From the NCBI GenBank assembly GCA_905182985.1, contig CAJJDN010000057.1, positions 200,106 to 264,105 on the forward strand: a stretch of 64,000 nt of DNA, read 5' to 3'. The translations under genes were made by a program, and so were the position numbers. This DNA is from Paramecium sonneborni. Taxonomy: Eukaryota; Ciliophora; Oligohymenophorea; Peniculida; Parameciidae. Shown in pieces: positions 24,774-37,637 of this stretch. Position 1 is the first letter of the stretch; every line of letters starts with the position of its first letter. The notes under the pieces are model-generated. The model worked only from the letters and a program-made list of their open reading frames with translations, had not been told where the DNA came from and made no database searches.

Positions 24774-25441
24774 GTAATATAATTATCATATTTCATAAAA
24801 AGACATTAGTATTTTTATTAAATATACTCATTGAAATCATCTTTTTTTACTAAAATATTTTTGAATTTGAAGCTCACAATTCTTTCAATGGATCTAAATT
24901 TTTATTCTTATAAAATGAATTTTTTAAATCTAAGAAACTTTAATAGGTTATAAAACACTGCTCTTAATACTAAAAGATGAATTGGAAGGAAATTCTATGA
25001 TTTTACATTTAAATTAGAAATCAAATTATAGCAATTTTTATAGTGCTTATGATATACCAATTATTGGAAGGAGAAAATAGAAAAAATGTATTTTGAAGAA
25101 GCCTATAAAAATGAAAGATATAGAAAGTATTATATAAGCAAATAAGTTCTTAAAGCTTCATCATATTAGTATAAATGAAATTAAAAAAAATGATGAGATT
25201 TATTATCGATAAAATAGATTATGATTTATGTAGAGAAAGTTAAAGAATTTAAATTGGAGAAAGTTGATTTTGAGTTGAAATGAATTATTATTAAATAGAA
25301 AAATTTAAATAAATGAAAAAGATTATATGTTTTTTTGTTCTGAGATGCATTGGATAAAAATTTGAATATTATAATTTAAATATTATGAAATTTCATATTA
25401 TTTATTTTAAATATAATAGTAAAGTAGTTTAAATTTAGAGG
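24774..25441 (+). other. Gap with an unresolved coding-like stretch
   Basis: A plus-strand frame around 24975-25205 reads DELEGNSMILHLNQKSNYSN ... KPIKMKDIESIIQANKFLKL, which looks like protein, but it is bounded by TGAs and frame changes I could not explain with introns. Everything from 24820 on is repeated at 25976-26597. It could be a small gene, a relic, or chance. Confidence 0.3.
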
Positions 25442-25974
25442 ATGGGCAGTTAATGTTCGAATTGTTAGAGTTGTTAAAAAAAAGATGAAATATTAATAAG
25501 TGAATTTCATTAATAATCAATGAATCATTATTCACATAATGAGCGAGATAATGAGGAAGAGGATGATTAAGAAATTTCATTGAAAGAGTAATAATAATAA
25601 GAAGAATAGAAAGAATAGATTTAAGATTAAATAGAGCAGGATATTCAAAATTTATCTTAGGTTGGAAAGAAAATGGAAATAAATTTAACTTCTTGTAAAT
25701 AAATATAAAAATAGTTAGAGTCTAATAGTGATAGTTAGAGAAAGAAAAATGAGATGGCATTTAGAAATCATGAAGATATCTTAGAAACATTAGGAAGTAG
25801 ATCAAATTGTAAATAGAGGGAGAGAAGAAGCAAGCATACATTTAAGAGTGGAGCATATTATGAAGGTGAATGGGTGGGTTAATAAAGAGATGGGAATGGA
25901 GTTTAAGTATGGTTGGATGGTGCAAAATATGAAGGAGAATGGAAAAATAATAAGGCAGAAGGGAAAGGTAAATT
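24820..25974. repeat. Repeat block 2, first copy (assembly overlap)
   Basis: 1155 bases that recur at 25976-27130 on the other side of the N at 25975, offset 1156, with no difference seen in the stretches compared. It contains the first part of the MORN gene. Confidence 0.92.
25442..25974 (+). pseudogene. Truncated copy of MORN gene (assembly artefact)
   Basis: Identical to the first 533 bases of the MORN gene at 26598 and cut by the N. It contains the N terminus and the first MORN repeats only. Almost certainly not a separate gene. Confidence 0.85.
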
Positions 25975-25975
25975 N

Positions 25976-27130
25976 AAATATACTCATTGAAATCATCTTT
26001 TTTTACTAAAATATTTTTGAATTTGAAGCTCACAATTCTTTCAATGGATCTAAATTTTTATTCTTATAAAATGAATTTTTTAAATCTAAGAAACTTTAAT
26101 AGGTTATAAAACACTGCTCTTAATACTAAAAGATGAATTGGAAGGAAATTCTATGATTTTACATTTAAATTAGAAATCAAATTATAGCAATTTTTATAGT
26201 GCTTATGATATACCAATTATTGGAAGGAGAAAATAGAAAAAATGTATTTTGAAGAAGCCTATAAAAATGAAAGATATAGAAAGTATTATATAAGCAAATA
26301 AGTTCTTAAAGCTTCATCATATTAGTATAAATGAAATTAAAAAAAATGATGAGATTTATTATCGATAAAATAGATTATGATTTATGTAGAGAAAGTTAAA
26401 GAATTTAAATTGGAGAAAGTTGATTTTGAGTTGAAATGAATTATTATTAAATAGAAAAATTTAAATAAATGAAAAAGATTATATGTTTTTTTGTTCTGAG
26501 ATGCATTGGATAAAAATTTGAATATTATAATTTAAATATTATGAAATTTCATATTATTTATTTTAAATATAATAGTAAAGTAGTTTAAATTTAGAGGATG
26601 GGCAGTTAATGTTCGAATTGTTAGAGTTGTTAAAAAAAAGATGAAATATTAATAAGTGAATTTCATTAATAATCAATGAATCATTATTCACATAATGAGC
26701 GAGATAATGAGGAAGAGGATGATTAAGAAATTTCATTGAAAGAGTAATAATAATAAGAAGAATAGAAAGAATAGATTTAAGATTAAATAGAGCAGGATAT
26801 TCAAAATTTATCTTAGGTTGGAAAGAAAATGGAAATAAATTTAACTTCTTGTAAATAAATATAAAAATAGTTAGAGTCTAATAGTGATAGTTAGAGAAAG
26901 AAAAATGAGATGGCATTTAGAAATCATGAAGATATCTTAGAAACATTAGGAAGTAGATCAAATTGTAAATAGAGGGAGAGAAGAAGCAAGCATACATTTA
27001 AGAGTGGAGCATATTATGAAGGTGAATGGGTGGGTTAATAAAGAGATGGGAATGGAGTTTAAGTATGGTTGGATGGTGCAAAATATGAAGGAGAATGGAA
27101 AAATAATAAGGCAGAAGGGAAAGGTAAATT
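25976..27130. repeat. Repeat block 2, second copy (assembly overlap)
   Basis: Second copy of 24820-25974. Only this copy runs on into the rest of the MORN gene. Confidence 0.92.
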
Positions 27131-27803
27131 TTGGCATATAGGTGGAGATTATTATGAAGGATAATGGAAAGAAGATAGAGCTTGTGGTAAGGGTGTATAT
27201 ATACATGCAAATGGGGCAAGATTTGAAGGAGAATGGTTAAATGATTAACCTCATGGTTATGGAATAGAGATTTGGGTAGATAATTCTAGATATGAAGGAA
27301 ATTATAGTCATGGAAAGAAGGATGGTTTTGGTAAATATTTTTGGAATGATGGATCATTTTATATGGGTAATTGGTCAAATAATGTAATGGATGGGTTTGG
27401 AGTTCATAATTGGTTTGATGGTAGAGTAAATTTTGTATTAAATTAAGAAATATATTGGTTGGTGGAGAAACAGTTAAATGAATGGTAGAGGTACATATAG
27501 TTGGCCAGATGGGAGATAATACAATGGAGAATATGTAGATGATAAGAAATAAGGATATGGTGTATATGTATGGCCAGATGGTAGAAGTATAAATCAAAGA
27601 ATTTAATTTAAGAGTATGAAGGATATTGGATTAATGGTAAATAAGCTGGAAAGGGTAGATATATATTACCAAATGGTAAGAGTTAATTGGGATTATGGGA
27701 AGCAGGTAGACGTATTAAATGGTTAGAATAAGATGAAAATATTAAACCTGTTGCATGGGATGAGTATGTTGATCCTATATTATATGATAGAACTTATGGT
27801 TGA
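26598..27803 (+). CDS. MORN-repeat protein with N-terminal acylation motif
   Basis: 385 residues with two introns (22 and 26 nt). The start MGSQCSNCQSCQKKDE carries a glycine-2 myristoylation signal followed by three cysteines, a typical dual-acylation membrane anchor; a later in-frame Met exists, but this one is preferred for that reason. A Gln/Glu-rich coil follows, then about nine MORN repeats from residue 125 on ([56 protein letters not shown]), and an end rich in aromatics. MORN proteins tether structures to membranes; in ciliates they are common at cortex and cilia. Localisation is inference. Confidence 0.92.
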
Positions 27804-27932
27804 ATTTATTTGTATCAACTTTTATTTTTATGTATTTGAATATTATTTATATTAATATCTCAAAATATTCATTATTATTTAATATAATTATTTATATCTA
27901 AAAACTTAATTAATAATTAACAGATAAATATT

Positions 27933-29141
27933 ATGTCCAAAAGACTTTAAGATCGTGTGATGTTAAAGAATTCAAATCCAAATTACTTATTAGATTCAAA
28001 TTATCTTGATAGGAAAAAACAATTCAATTTTAATATTTATGACCAATAATCATCAGCTGAACGTAAATCTACTGATACTGGATTGGGAAAATATTACAAC
28101 TCATATTACTAAAGACCTATTCAATAAAGATCACCTGATGAATATAAACCTTTTACTAATCATTAATTAAGTAAAATACCTTCTTTCTTGAATTTTGATA
28201 AAGATGATAAACTTAAACGTTACCCTTCGAATGAAATTTAACAATAAGTCAATTCATTTTAATATTTTCCAAAATAATAATATTCATCTATGCATGATAG
28301 AGAATAATCTTAAAAAAAGAAATTTAATTTTATTGATATGGTTTAAGTTTAGAAAAGATAATAAAGTCCAACTATTTTTACAAAAAAATAAAGTCTTGTT
28401 GATGTAGATAGAACATGGATGTTTACTAATTAATAATAAAATTCCTTTTTTAGTCCTAAAAATAATGAATAACCAAAATTATCCAAAAATGCTAGTGATT
28501 ATATTTCAAATTATCGTCCATTTACTGCTTTTGAATAATAAAATGATAAAAATTTATCAAGAAATCAATCATAAAAATTTCAACCTTATTTGAATAATAA
28601 TTCAAAATTTGATATTGAAAAACTAAGAATGGAATTGGAATAGTATAAAAGAAATAATAAAAGTAGAATTGGAGATGGAATTTCCTTTTTTAAAAATAAA
28701 GAAAATAATAAAGATTATTCAAGTAATTATATAAGAAGAGATGTTTCCCCTAAATTAAACTTTAACTATATTAAATCAAAAGGTATTGATTTATATAATA
28801 ATATAGTTGAAGATCAAAATAAAGATATGTTGTTTAATTATAAATAATAAAAGCAGATTTCACCTTAGAAATAAGTTTAAAGTTTAAAAGCTTCAAGATC
28901 AGAAAAGATAGAATTAGGAAATCCTAAGAAACAACCTTTTTAGTTAATAAACCCTAAAAATGATTAATAAGGAATTTTATCAGATAATCAAAGATACTTA
29001 TAAGATCGAAGAAAAACCCCAGAAACAAATAGAGTAGAGGAGTTAAGAAAATAGTTATATAGTACTTACAAACCATCTAATAGAGAATTATTTTTTGAAT
29101 CACTTAATAAATCTACACCATACAATAAGAGTAAAAATTGA
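27933..29141 (+). CDS. Hypothetical low-complexity protein
   Basis: Intronless, 402 residues, start MSKRLQDRVMLKNSNPNYLL. Rich in Asn, Ser, Lys, Gln and Tyr throughout, with repeated short motifs such as YNSYYQRP, YISNYRPFTAFEQ and YSSNYIRRDVSP. No membrane segment, coiled coil of length, or catalytic motif. It looks disordered and could be a cytoskeletal or ciliary scaffold, but that is a guess. A 70-codon ORF in another frame at 28195 is spurious. Confidence 0.7.
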
Positions 29142-29266
29142 ATATAATATTATAGTTGCAAATTAGAGAGAATAAAACTAACAATCATCAAATAATAGAG
29201 AGAAAGATTAAATAAAATACAAATTAGATAAAAAATTCATGTGATATTAATTATTATTATTAAATA

Positions 29267-31537
29267 ATGCTTAAATAATCATAACCAATCCATCATTCTG
29301 TAATAAAATACGAAGAGGATGACGTACCTTTGATGTATGAAGTGTTGCCTTTTGAAGGGAGAGGTAACTACACTTTTGAAGAATTCTAATAACTATAAGA
29401 GAGAATAGTTTCACATTAATAGATGATGGAAAATTACAAAGTAAATACTTGGGAAACTATGCATTATTATGAGACAGTAACTGTTGATAAATGTAAATCA
29501 GCATTTTTAGATAATAATGAGGAGTACCAAGGTATGATAACAATGATAGAGATGTTTAATGCAGAAGTAACTGTCTTCAGTTCATCAGGTTCTAAATGCC
29601 TAGTCAAGGAATGCTAGAATACGTAATGGAATGTGGAGACTCTAATTTTTTCGTTCTTTAGCCAGTATTATAAGAGAGATATCATTCTTTACTCGTAATA
29701 GAGACTTATAGGCTAAATTCATTACTAGATGTTACAATTGGGCATTAGAAACTATAACCAAAGTTGATTATTAAAGTCGAAAACTTGATAGTGATTAACC
29801 ACCAACAAGACCCCCTACAGGTTAAACTAAAAGACCATTTAGTAGTGCAACTTAACCTAAAAGACCTTAAAGTGCACTTACTATTAAAAGCGTGAGACCA
29901 TAATCAGGATATCCAACTACAGTAATTGATGGATATGCAGAAACTACTATTGAATAAACTCATCCAGATAGACCTGATTCTGCAATTACTGGTATTATTC
30001 GTATCGATTAAATGGTATAATTATTAAATAAATATAAAAGAAAGAATCTTAATATAGTAAAGGAACATTACTTCCAGGAGATATAATTTAAGATTAATTA
30101 TATGATTATTAAAGTGGGGCTCGAACAAAGCATGATTCAATGCCTCCACCAGAATAACGTCTTACAAATTATAAGAGAAGAATCATATAAAATTTTTAAG
30201 CACCAAGACCTTAAAGTGCAATTGATAGTTCCGGTAAGATTAAGATGAAATCAACATTTCCAAAACCAATAAAATCAGCTAAATAAGCAGCTATAGTGGA
30301 GGAGAGAGAAGAAGAAGTAATTCAAGGAGATTTAATAGATAATAATGATGAAATTATATTAAATGAAGAAGATTTGGCTGCAAGATAAGCAGAAAATGAA
30401 GCTAAGTTAATAATTTAAGAAGAGGAAGCTAAGAAAAAAGAAAAGACTCTTGAACCATAAATAAAAGTGTTTGTAAATGATGAATAAGTAGAAAATAATT
30501 AGAGAGCTAGAAACTTAGATTTTGAAACAAGAGATGGATTTCAGTAATATTAAAATTCGAATTAATCTGATGAGTTAAATATTTAAAAGAAATACTAAAA
30601 ACTTAGAAATAAAGAAGCATAATAAAAAAGAGAAGATGAAGAAATGGTTGCAATGATGCATCAATGGTCTTCTAATAAAGCAAGAGTTGAAAGAGAAATG
30701 AATAGAAGAATAGAGAGTGCTAATTATGGTAATAGATTTAGAGAATTAGAAATGAAAGAAAGGTAAAATAAGGAAAAAGATTATAAAGAAATTAATAAAG
30801 TAAATAGATATTAATATAATAATTTAGATATAAAAGAATCATTAATTAAGTTTGAGTAAAAATAAATCAAAATGGGAAGATGATTTAAGTGATCTATCAG
30901 ATGAAGATGTTGAAATGATAGAGAATAATATTGAAATTGATGGTTAAACTGGATTGATTGATGATGATGGTTAAAAAAGATAATAAAAGAGAGTTAGACC
31001 TTAAACTTGTTAACCTAGAAATTTAAATGAAAAACTTCCTAATTATAAAAAAGAACAGAAATTTATGAATAATACAGATTTCAGAGAATTAGAATCAAAG
31101 ATTTCAAAACATAATATAAATAAAATAAAAAAATTACATGGAAATATTATAGGTTTATAAGAAGAAGATGAAGCAAATCGTCTAGCACCAGAATAAAGTA
31201 TGTCTATTTATGGTAAATAATTATCTCTTACTTAATAATAAAAAAGACCATTGTCTGCAATATTAGCAGCTTAACCATTGGATTAAGTTCGTTATGAATA
31301 ATTATAAGTAAATATACTTTTTTAAATTAATAGGAAATAGAAGAAATCAAATTAAGATTAGCTAAAAAAGGTGTTGCTGTTCCTGTTTAAAAATTAGTTA
31401 ATGCTTTATTGATACCTGATCCTGTTAATTTGAAGGATCCTGAAGGAAATTCATTACCACCTCCAGGATTTGGAATGAAAGTAGATCCTTTTGCTAAAAA
31501 AAAAAAAACTAAAAAAAAGAAAAGAAGTAAGAAATGA
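29267..31537 (+). CDS. Large Gln/Glu-rich protein with RP-x-S motifs
   Basis: About 710 residues. Start MLKQSQPIHHSVIKYEEDDV. Introns of 26, 28 and 26 nt are firm; between 29590 and 29760 the splicing is unresolved (one 34-nt intron, or 29 plus 17 nt, both close the frame). The middle has a chain of RP motifs: TKRPFSSATQPKRPQSALT, VRPQSG, APRPQSAID, later KRPLSAILA. Long coiled-coil, charged stretches follow (EEDLAARQAENEAKLIIQEE; EREMNRRIESANYGNRFREL), and the C terminus is basic (KKKKTKKKKRSKK). Unknown family. Confidence 0.7.
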
Positions 31538-31632
31538 GTTACTCTATAATATTATTTTAACAATTAATTTTTTTCTTAAATAAAACTATTAACTATTGAT
31601 GATAGATTAACTATATTTATATACATTTCTAA

Positions 31633-32458
31633 TCAATTTTATGATATTTCTGACCTTCCTTTAGGAGATATTCTCAAAGAAATCTAATTAGCATTAGCTT
31701 TCACATTCAAATATTTTATGGGACTAGTTTTGGTTCTATCTTCAACCTTATCAGATTATGTACTTGCTAGCACTCTTCTACCTTATCTTGGTTCTTCTTT
31801 AGTTTCTTCTTTTGAGGGTGGATTAGATTATTAATTTTAGACACATTGTTCTTTTGGGAATAATAATTTAGCCTATGATGTGTATATTTAATATATTTAC
31901 TTATGATTGTTAAACTGATTAATTTAGTCTATCCTCTACTAATGTTACTTTACTCTTAAATTCACTAGTAACATCTTTTTAAGATTCAGGAAGAGTAGTT
32001 TGATTGTTACTTGTTAATAACTTTTTTTTGGCTAATCCATTCTTCAATCCTTCTAATTATTCTATTGCTTTTTAAAGAACAACGAGTTCAAAAGTGGTTG
32101 TTTTTAGAAGACTTTGATTTGGATGTTGATTAACCTTCTAGTTTAAGATTTGAATTTGGTTATTAGCATTTTCAAGTTATTTTTTGAGATTCTAATTCTC
32201 TTTCTCTAAAGTTTAGATTCTTAAGACCATATTTTCATAAGATTATCCATTAGGAAGATTGCTCGATTATCTATTTTTAAGTCTCGTATCTGTTTAGTAG
32301 TAGATATCATTTTCATATTCATATTTTTATTATGGTTAACTTTAGGTTGGTGTAAAGGGTTAAGCAGGAATAACTCTTTAATGAGGAGAATTAGAAGCAT
32401 TTCTCTAAGATTATTGATAAGGTTAAGGTATAATTTGTTGGGAATAGTGTTGCTACAT
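31633..32458 (-). CDS. Hypothetical coiled-coil protein
   Basis: 265 residues with one 28-nt intron. Start MQQHYSQQIIPQPYQQSQRN, a Gln/Pro-rich head. Residues about 75-110 form a coiled coil (MVLRIQTLEKENQNLKKQLE), followed by basic and Ser/Thr-rich segments (TKTSPIKYLNVKANANQISL) ending SPKGRSEISQN. It converges on the large plus-strand gene with 95 bases between stops and diverges from the NEK kinase, so its promoter shares the 170-base gap with the kinase. Confidence 0.8.
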
Positions 32459-32628
32459 TAAATAAAAATATTAACAGTCAGATATTTTAAGATTTTTAAT
32501 GAAAATTTGGCTATTTTTTTAAAGATTGAATAATTTAAGATAGAATTCAACCAAAAACTTTGACAAGCATAATTTCATAAAAACAAATAAGACTTTTTAT
32601 TATTATATATAATAATTAATCAGTTAAC

Positions 32629-34728
32629 ATGCAATATTCTTAGTACAATAGAGTAAAAGCCCTTGGAGAAGGTGCCTATGGTAAAGCTTATCTTGTGAAA
32701 GATGTAAACGATGGGTATAAAAGTTTTGATAAATGTTAAGTTCATTTTGGGTTTAAAAATAAATCGACATTAATTTGATGACAGAAAAAGAGAAAATTGA
32801 GACATATAGAGAATTTAAAGTGCTTTAACAACTTTAGCATCCTAACATCATAAAATTCAGAGATGTATACCTTACAACGTCGGGTAAACTGTGCATTATA
32901 ATGGAATATGCTGATAGTAAATGAATGTCCCTAGTCTACCTTAGGAGGTGATTTGGGTTAAATCATTAAGAGCTAAAATGGAAAGTAATTACCAGAGAAT
33001 TAAATTTTGGATTGGTTTACACAGATATGTTTAGCCCTTAAACATGTTCACGATCGTAAAATCTTACATCGTGATTTGAAATGTTAGAACATTTTTCTTA
33101 CCAAAAATAATCGTATAAAGTTGGGCGATTTTGGAATTGCTAGAGTACTATCCCATACCTTAGAAAATGCAAAAACATAAATTGGAACACCTTATTATCT
33201 CTCTCCTGAAATGATAGAATCTAAACCATATTCTTACTCAGTATTATAAATTATTAAACTAAGAGTGATATATGGTCTTTAGGGATTGTACTATATGAAA
33301 TGTGTATGTTAAAACCACCTTTTGAAGCTGATAGCTTACATTTTCTTTGTCTTAAAATATGTAAAGGAACTTTTAGCAATATTTCTTCAAATTATTCAGC
33401 TGATCTCAATAACATCGTTAAATAATTATTATAAACTACATCAAATAGAAGACCAACCATTAATAAAATATTAAGTAATAAAAAATCATTTAATTTTTAG
33501 AAATTCCTCTTATTGTAAACAGAATCAAAGAATTTCTAACTCAAAGTATTTAAAAAAATGAATTCTCTCATACTATTTTGCATAAATAAGTAAAGTTAAT
33601 CTTATAATAATAAGAAATTAAATATAGATAATAATGTTACTGAACTTAAAATCCTAGATGATTTACCAAAACCTCCTATACTTAATTCTTAATAATAAAG
33701 TGGACCTATTTATTAAAACCCAGCTCCTCTTATTAAAGCAACTAATTCTACACCAAATAATATTCAAAATAATCCAAAACCATCCTAACCCAAATAATAA
33801 TAATAATAATAATAATAACCTTAAAAATAATAGCCTTAAAAAAGAGAGAGATCTTTTACACCATAAAAAAATTAAATAAAGAAATAAAATAATATTCAAG
33901 TATCAAAAAATAATCCAATAATTAATATTGCTAGAAATGACAGCAAAAAGAAAGTTGATTAAGTTTAATCAAATAATTAGATTCCTTAAACTAAAAGAGA
34001 TTCATAAGTTGAATAAAATTCAAAAAAATCAAAACTTATTAATAATGTTAGCTCACCATCATTATAATAAAAATAACCTCTTTAAAAACCACAAATACAA
34101 TAATAACCCTCTTAATAATAGTTAAAATAATAATAATAACCTTAGTAACAAATTGAAAGTTTTGAAAATTTAAATGAATATGATGATACTGAATAAGATG
34201 AACCATAAATGGATTTTGGTATTAAATTTGAATAATCAGATGAAAAAAATGCTATTGAAGATGCTAAAATTTGTGCGAAGATGGAAGAAGCTGTAATATT
34301 ATAAATTAATTATTAGTTGATTGAAAAAGATGAAATTGATGAATAATTTGAATAAAAGAAAAAATAAATAATGGAAACTGAAGGATAAAGCGATATACGT
34401 GTTGAAGAAGACGAAGTAGAAAGTTCTTTAGAAACCTCTTAACCTGTAAGTGATTCAAGCAAATTATCTTTCTTTGGTAAAACCAATGGAGTGCTTTAAT
34501 TAAAAACATTATTAGAATAAGCTTTAGGAGCAAATAAAACACAATAAGCAATTAAAATATTATTAAAGTAATTTTATATTTAAATAAAGTGAATTGAACA
34601 CTAAACCTCTTGAAGATGTGGAAAAACATGGGTAAAATTATTATCAAAAATTGTTACCCTTCTTATCTTTAGAAGAACGTAAGAATTTTGTACCACTTCT
34701 TTTTTAACTAATAGTTTTAACAAAATGA
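32629..34728 (+). CDS. NEK-type serine/threonine protein kinase
   Basis: 666 residues with four introns (26, 28, 23, 22 nt). The kinase domain is at the N terminus: [20 protein letters not shown] (glycine loop), a lysine in WVQKQIDINLM, LHRDLKCQNIFLT (catalytic loop), [10 protein letters not shown] (DFG), GTPYYLSPE (activation-loop end) and [16 protein letters not shown]. These motifs are typical of the NIMA-related family, expanded in ciliates and linked to cilia length and basal bodies. The C-terminal 400 residues are Gln/Asn-rich, including eight consecutive TAA glutamines at about 33798, and end in an ordered helical piece ([19 protein letters not shown]). All catalytic residues are present, so it should be active. 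Confidence 0.92.
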
Positions 34729-34764
34729 TTAATTTAATTTTCAAAATTAAATCAAATTTTTTTA

Positions 34765-36289
34765 TCATTTCCTTTATATTTTGTTTGGTAATGAACTAGC
34801 TGGTCTTTTTTTTTATTTTTATTTTAACTTTTCTTTTTCTTCACTAATTTTTAAAGGTTTCTATTTTGATCCTTCTTTTTATTATTATAGTCTTAAAAAT
34901 TCTTCCTACTTAATTAATTTTTCTTCAACTATTCTGCCTCCTTGAGTAATCACCCATTATTTTATATCTAATAGATTTGCTGAATCTAAATGTTTTATTA
35001 TTATTTTATGTTATTTGATCTACCCTTACTTATTTTTAACAACATCAATATCTGCAATATTCATTTAATAAATGTTTAGTTGATTTGTCAATTTTTCCCA
35101 ATTAACTTCTTTACCCATTCCTCGAATTGTTAATTCTGTATAAACACTTTTTGAAAATAGTTTTTCATCCTTCTCAAGTATTTTTCCAGGAGAATTCTAA
35201 GGTGATTTTGAAGAACTTTTTGGTTACTATTATTTAATTTAATGCTGATTTTGCTACTCTAACATTTAATCATAATATTTATGTGTGTCCATTTATGAAC
35301 TCATACCTTTCAATAATTATCTTTAATGATATTTTACTCCATATAATTCACTCTCTTACAATTAATCTTAAAGAGTTCTTCTAACTTATGCTTACTATGG
35401 CTTCTATTAATAATATTTTTCTAATCCATTACCCAAAACATCAGAAAAATTTGGATTTCTTTATTTTAATTCTATATTAGGATTATTAACTTTATTATAC
35501 AATTTTTCAGAATTTTATATTTAATTTGAAATTTATTTCTATTCTCCCTTTATAAATTACTATTTCTCTTATTTTTATTAATGAATATATTTATTCTCTT
35601 AAACCTTTGGCTATGCTGACTATGGTCTCTCATGAAATGATGCTGTTTCCATCATCTCTTTATTTTCATATATTTCATTCTAATTAGTTTGTTGTTAATA
35701 TGTATTTTGATTCTATTGCTTTTATTATACCTTTTGTAATTACTAATTATTATGCTATTGTAAATTTTGCTACTCTTGAGATTTAGATTAATGCTTTTAT
35801 TCTTGATAGTGTTACTGTAAAAATAATTAATATTATTGCTGTTACATTTATAAAAACTATTCTTCTGTTAAATCGGAATAATTGGGAATTTATTCTAATT
35901 AAATTCTTTATTAACAACCAGTTTGAGGTCTGCTTTGAATAATTTCAGAATTTTAAATTTATTAATTGAGTTAGTCTGATTTCTTATTATTTTTTACATT
36001 TTAACTATTCCACCAAAAAATATCATAAGGAAGTAGCTCTAAATTAAAATGCAATACTACTTTCAGCATTTAAGTTAGAGACAGCCTTAAAATCAATCTA
36101 ATTTTTTTAAGGAAGATGAAAAATATTGCTTTGTTATTGTTTAGCCCTTAATATTTTTGACACATTAAAAGGTGATTCTTCAGATAGAGCATTAGATTGA
36201 TTGTTATTTATTTGATGTTCTTATGGACATTTTATATCAATATTATTCTAATATCCTGCAGTGTTCTTTGGATTTTTCAGTTAAGACAT
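34765..36289 (-). CDS. Hypothetical very Gln-rich protein
   Basis: 500 residues with one 22-nt intron, which replaces a TGA-containing frame by LLPYDIFWWNSQNVKNNKK. Start MSQLKNPKNTAGYQNNIDIK. The centre is extremely Gln-rich (QQQQYQLFLQQHYQEQKHQS), nearly all TAA/TAG codons. The more ordered C-terminal third (YTELTIRGMGKEVNWEKLTN; LDIKQWVITQGGRIVEE) looks like a folded domain I do not recognise. RP-x-S motifs recur: HERPQSAQPK and KRPASSLPNK. It converges on the NEK kinase with 36 bases between stops. Confidence 0.75.
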
Positions 36290-36792
36290 TAATTTAAATA
36301 ATAAATAAAATGTGTACTAAAAATTTAAAAAGTGTGTATATAATTTATTACTTTATTTTTCATACTTGATTTTATTTAAAAAATAATAAAATAATGATTT
36401 TAATTTATAACAGTGGCCTAATTTATTTAAAACTTTTTATTTGTTATATTTTCCTTTAAAATACTAATATTTATTACTTTAATATTAAAAAAGACATTAT
36501 TTTTTACAAAGATGTGTCTATTTATTAATTAAAAAATAAATAAAAATTCCTTTTCTTTTGATGATGCATATAAATTTTGATTAAGCTCTAATTTTAATTT
36601 TTATAACAAAAAGCACAAAAAATAAAATATATTTAAAAAATACTTAAAAGATTAAATAGATTCTGTGTGTAATTTTTTGGATGCAACACATTCTTGATTG
36701 AAATGTTAAAATCACATAAAATGAATTGAAAGAAAAGAGAATAGAAAAATAAAAATAACTTTTTGATATTCGAAAATGCAAAGGAAAACATG
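36290..36792. other. Intergenic
   Basis: 500 very AT-rich bases between two minus-strand genes, with short A and T runs. No gene seen. Confidence 0.5.
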
Positions 36793-37625
36793 TCAGTCTG
36801 CTTAATTATATTATTTGGATTGTTATGTCATAATTGTTTTAGGCTTATCTTCTTTGCATCTATTGCATTTATCTCTTCTGGCATAATTAAAATTGCCACA
36901 AGAATTACATTTCCAATCATCTGGATTTGGAACATATTTCTTGACTTTTTCATCCTAAGAAACGATTTAGAGAGTTAATGAATACTTTTCCAGCATATTC
37001 TCTACTTTTCTTACATCTATTACATTCCTAACGATGACGGAAATTGATATTTTAACAATATTTGCATTTCCAATTATCCTCATTATATAAAAAGGATAAA
37101 GGTTTTTCCTTTTTTCTACAAAAAGATTTAGATATATATATTTCATCATACTTTCTACTACTTTTGCTACAGCTACTACTAGAATCACTACTACTAGAAA
37201 AAGAACTACTACTACTGGCTTTGAAATATTAGGATAACAAATAAACCTCTCTTTCTTTTTTTCTTTTTATCTTTCTTTAATTTATCATTCTATTTTTTTT
37301 TCTTCTTTTTTGCTTCCTAATCTGATCATACGAATACAAAAATCAAATACCACTCAAACTTATACTATTACTTGTTAAACTAGGTGTTGGTTATTAAGGA
37401 GGAATATTATATTATGGCACTGAACTTACAAATAACTTTATTACTTTGTTGCTATACAAAAAAGCCATACCCATTATAATGCAATGGTTGGAATTGCTAT
37501 TATTCAAATCCATATATTTATTGTTGTTGACTGTAATAGACTTATTGAAATAATGGTACTTGTTGCTACCCTTACGGACCTTAATTATCAAAAGGAAACT
37601 TTAAAGGATGATTTTGAAAACTCAT
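36793..37625 (-). CDS. RanBP2-type zinc-finger, SR-like RNA-binding protein
   Basis: 239 residues in five exons (introns 25, 29, 28, 31 nt). A Gln/Pro-rich N terminus (MSFQNHPLKFPFDNQGPQGQ) is followed by a lysine run and a Ser tract (KRKRASSSSSFSSSSDSSSS), then two RanBP2-type fingers: NWKCKYCQNINFRHRQECNR and DWKCNSCGNFNYARRDKCNR, each W-x-C-x2-C-x3-N-x6-C-x2-C. Such tandem fingers with an SR region resemble ZRANB2, which binds single-stranded RNA with a GGU core in splicing. The function is by analogy. The start is fixed by exon phase and by a gene beginning 13 bases away on the other strand. Confidence 0.85.
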
Positions 37626-37637
37626 TAATATTAATAA

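Noticed and set aside
25442..25974. Second MORN gene, and likewise second cyclic-nucleotide and RBR gene fragments.
   Set aside because: They match the neighbouring copy and are cut exactly at an N, so they are assembly overlaps.
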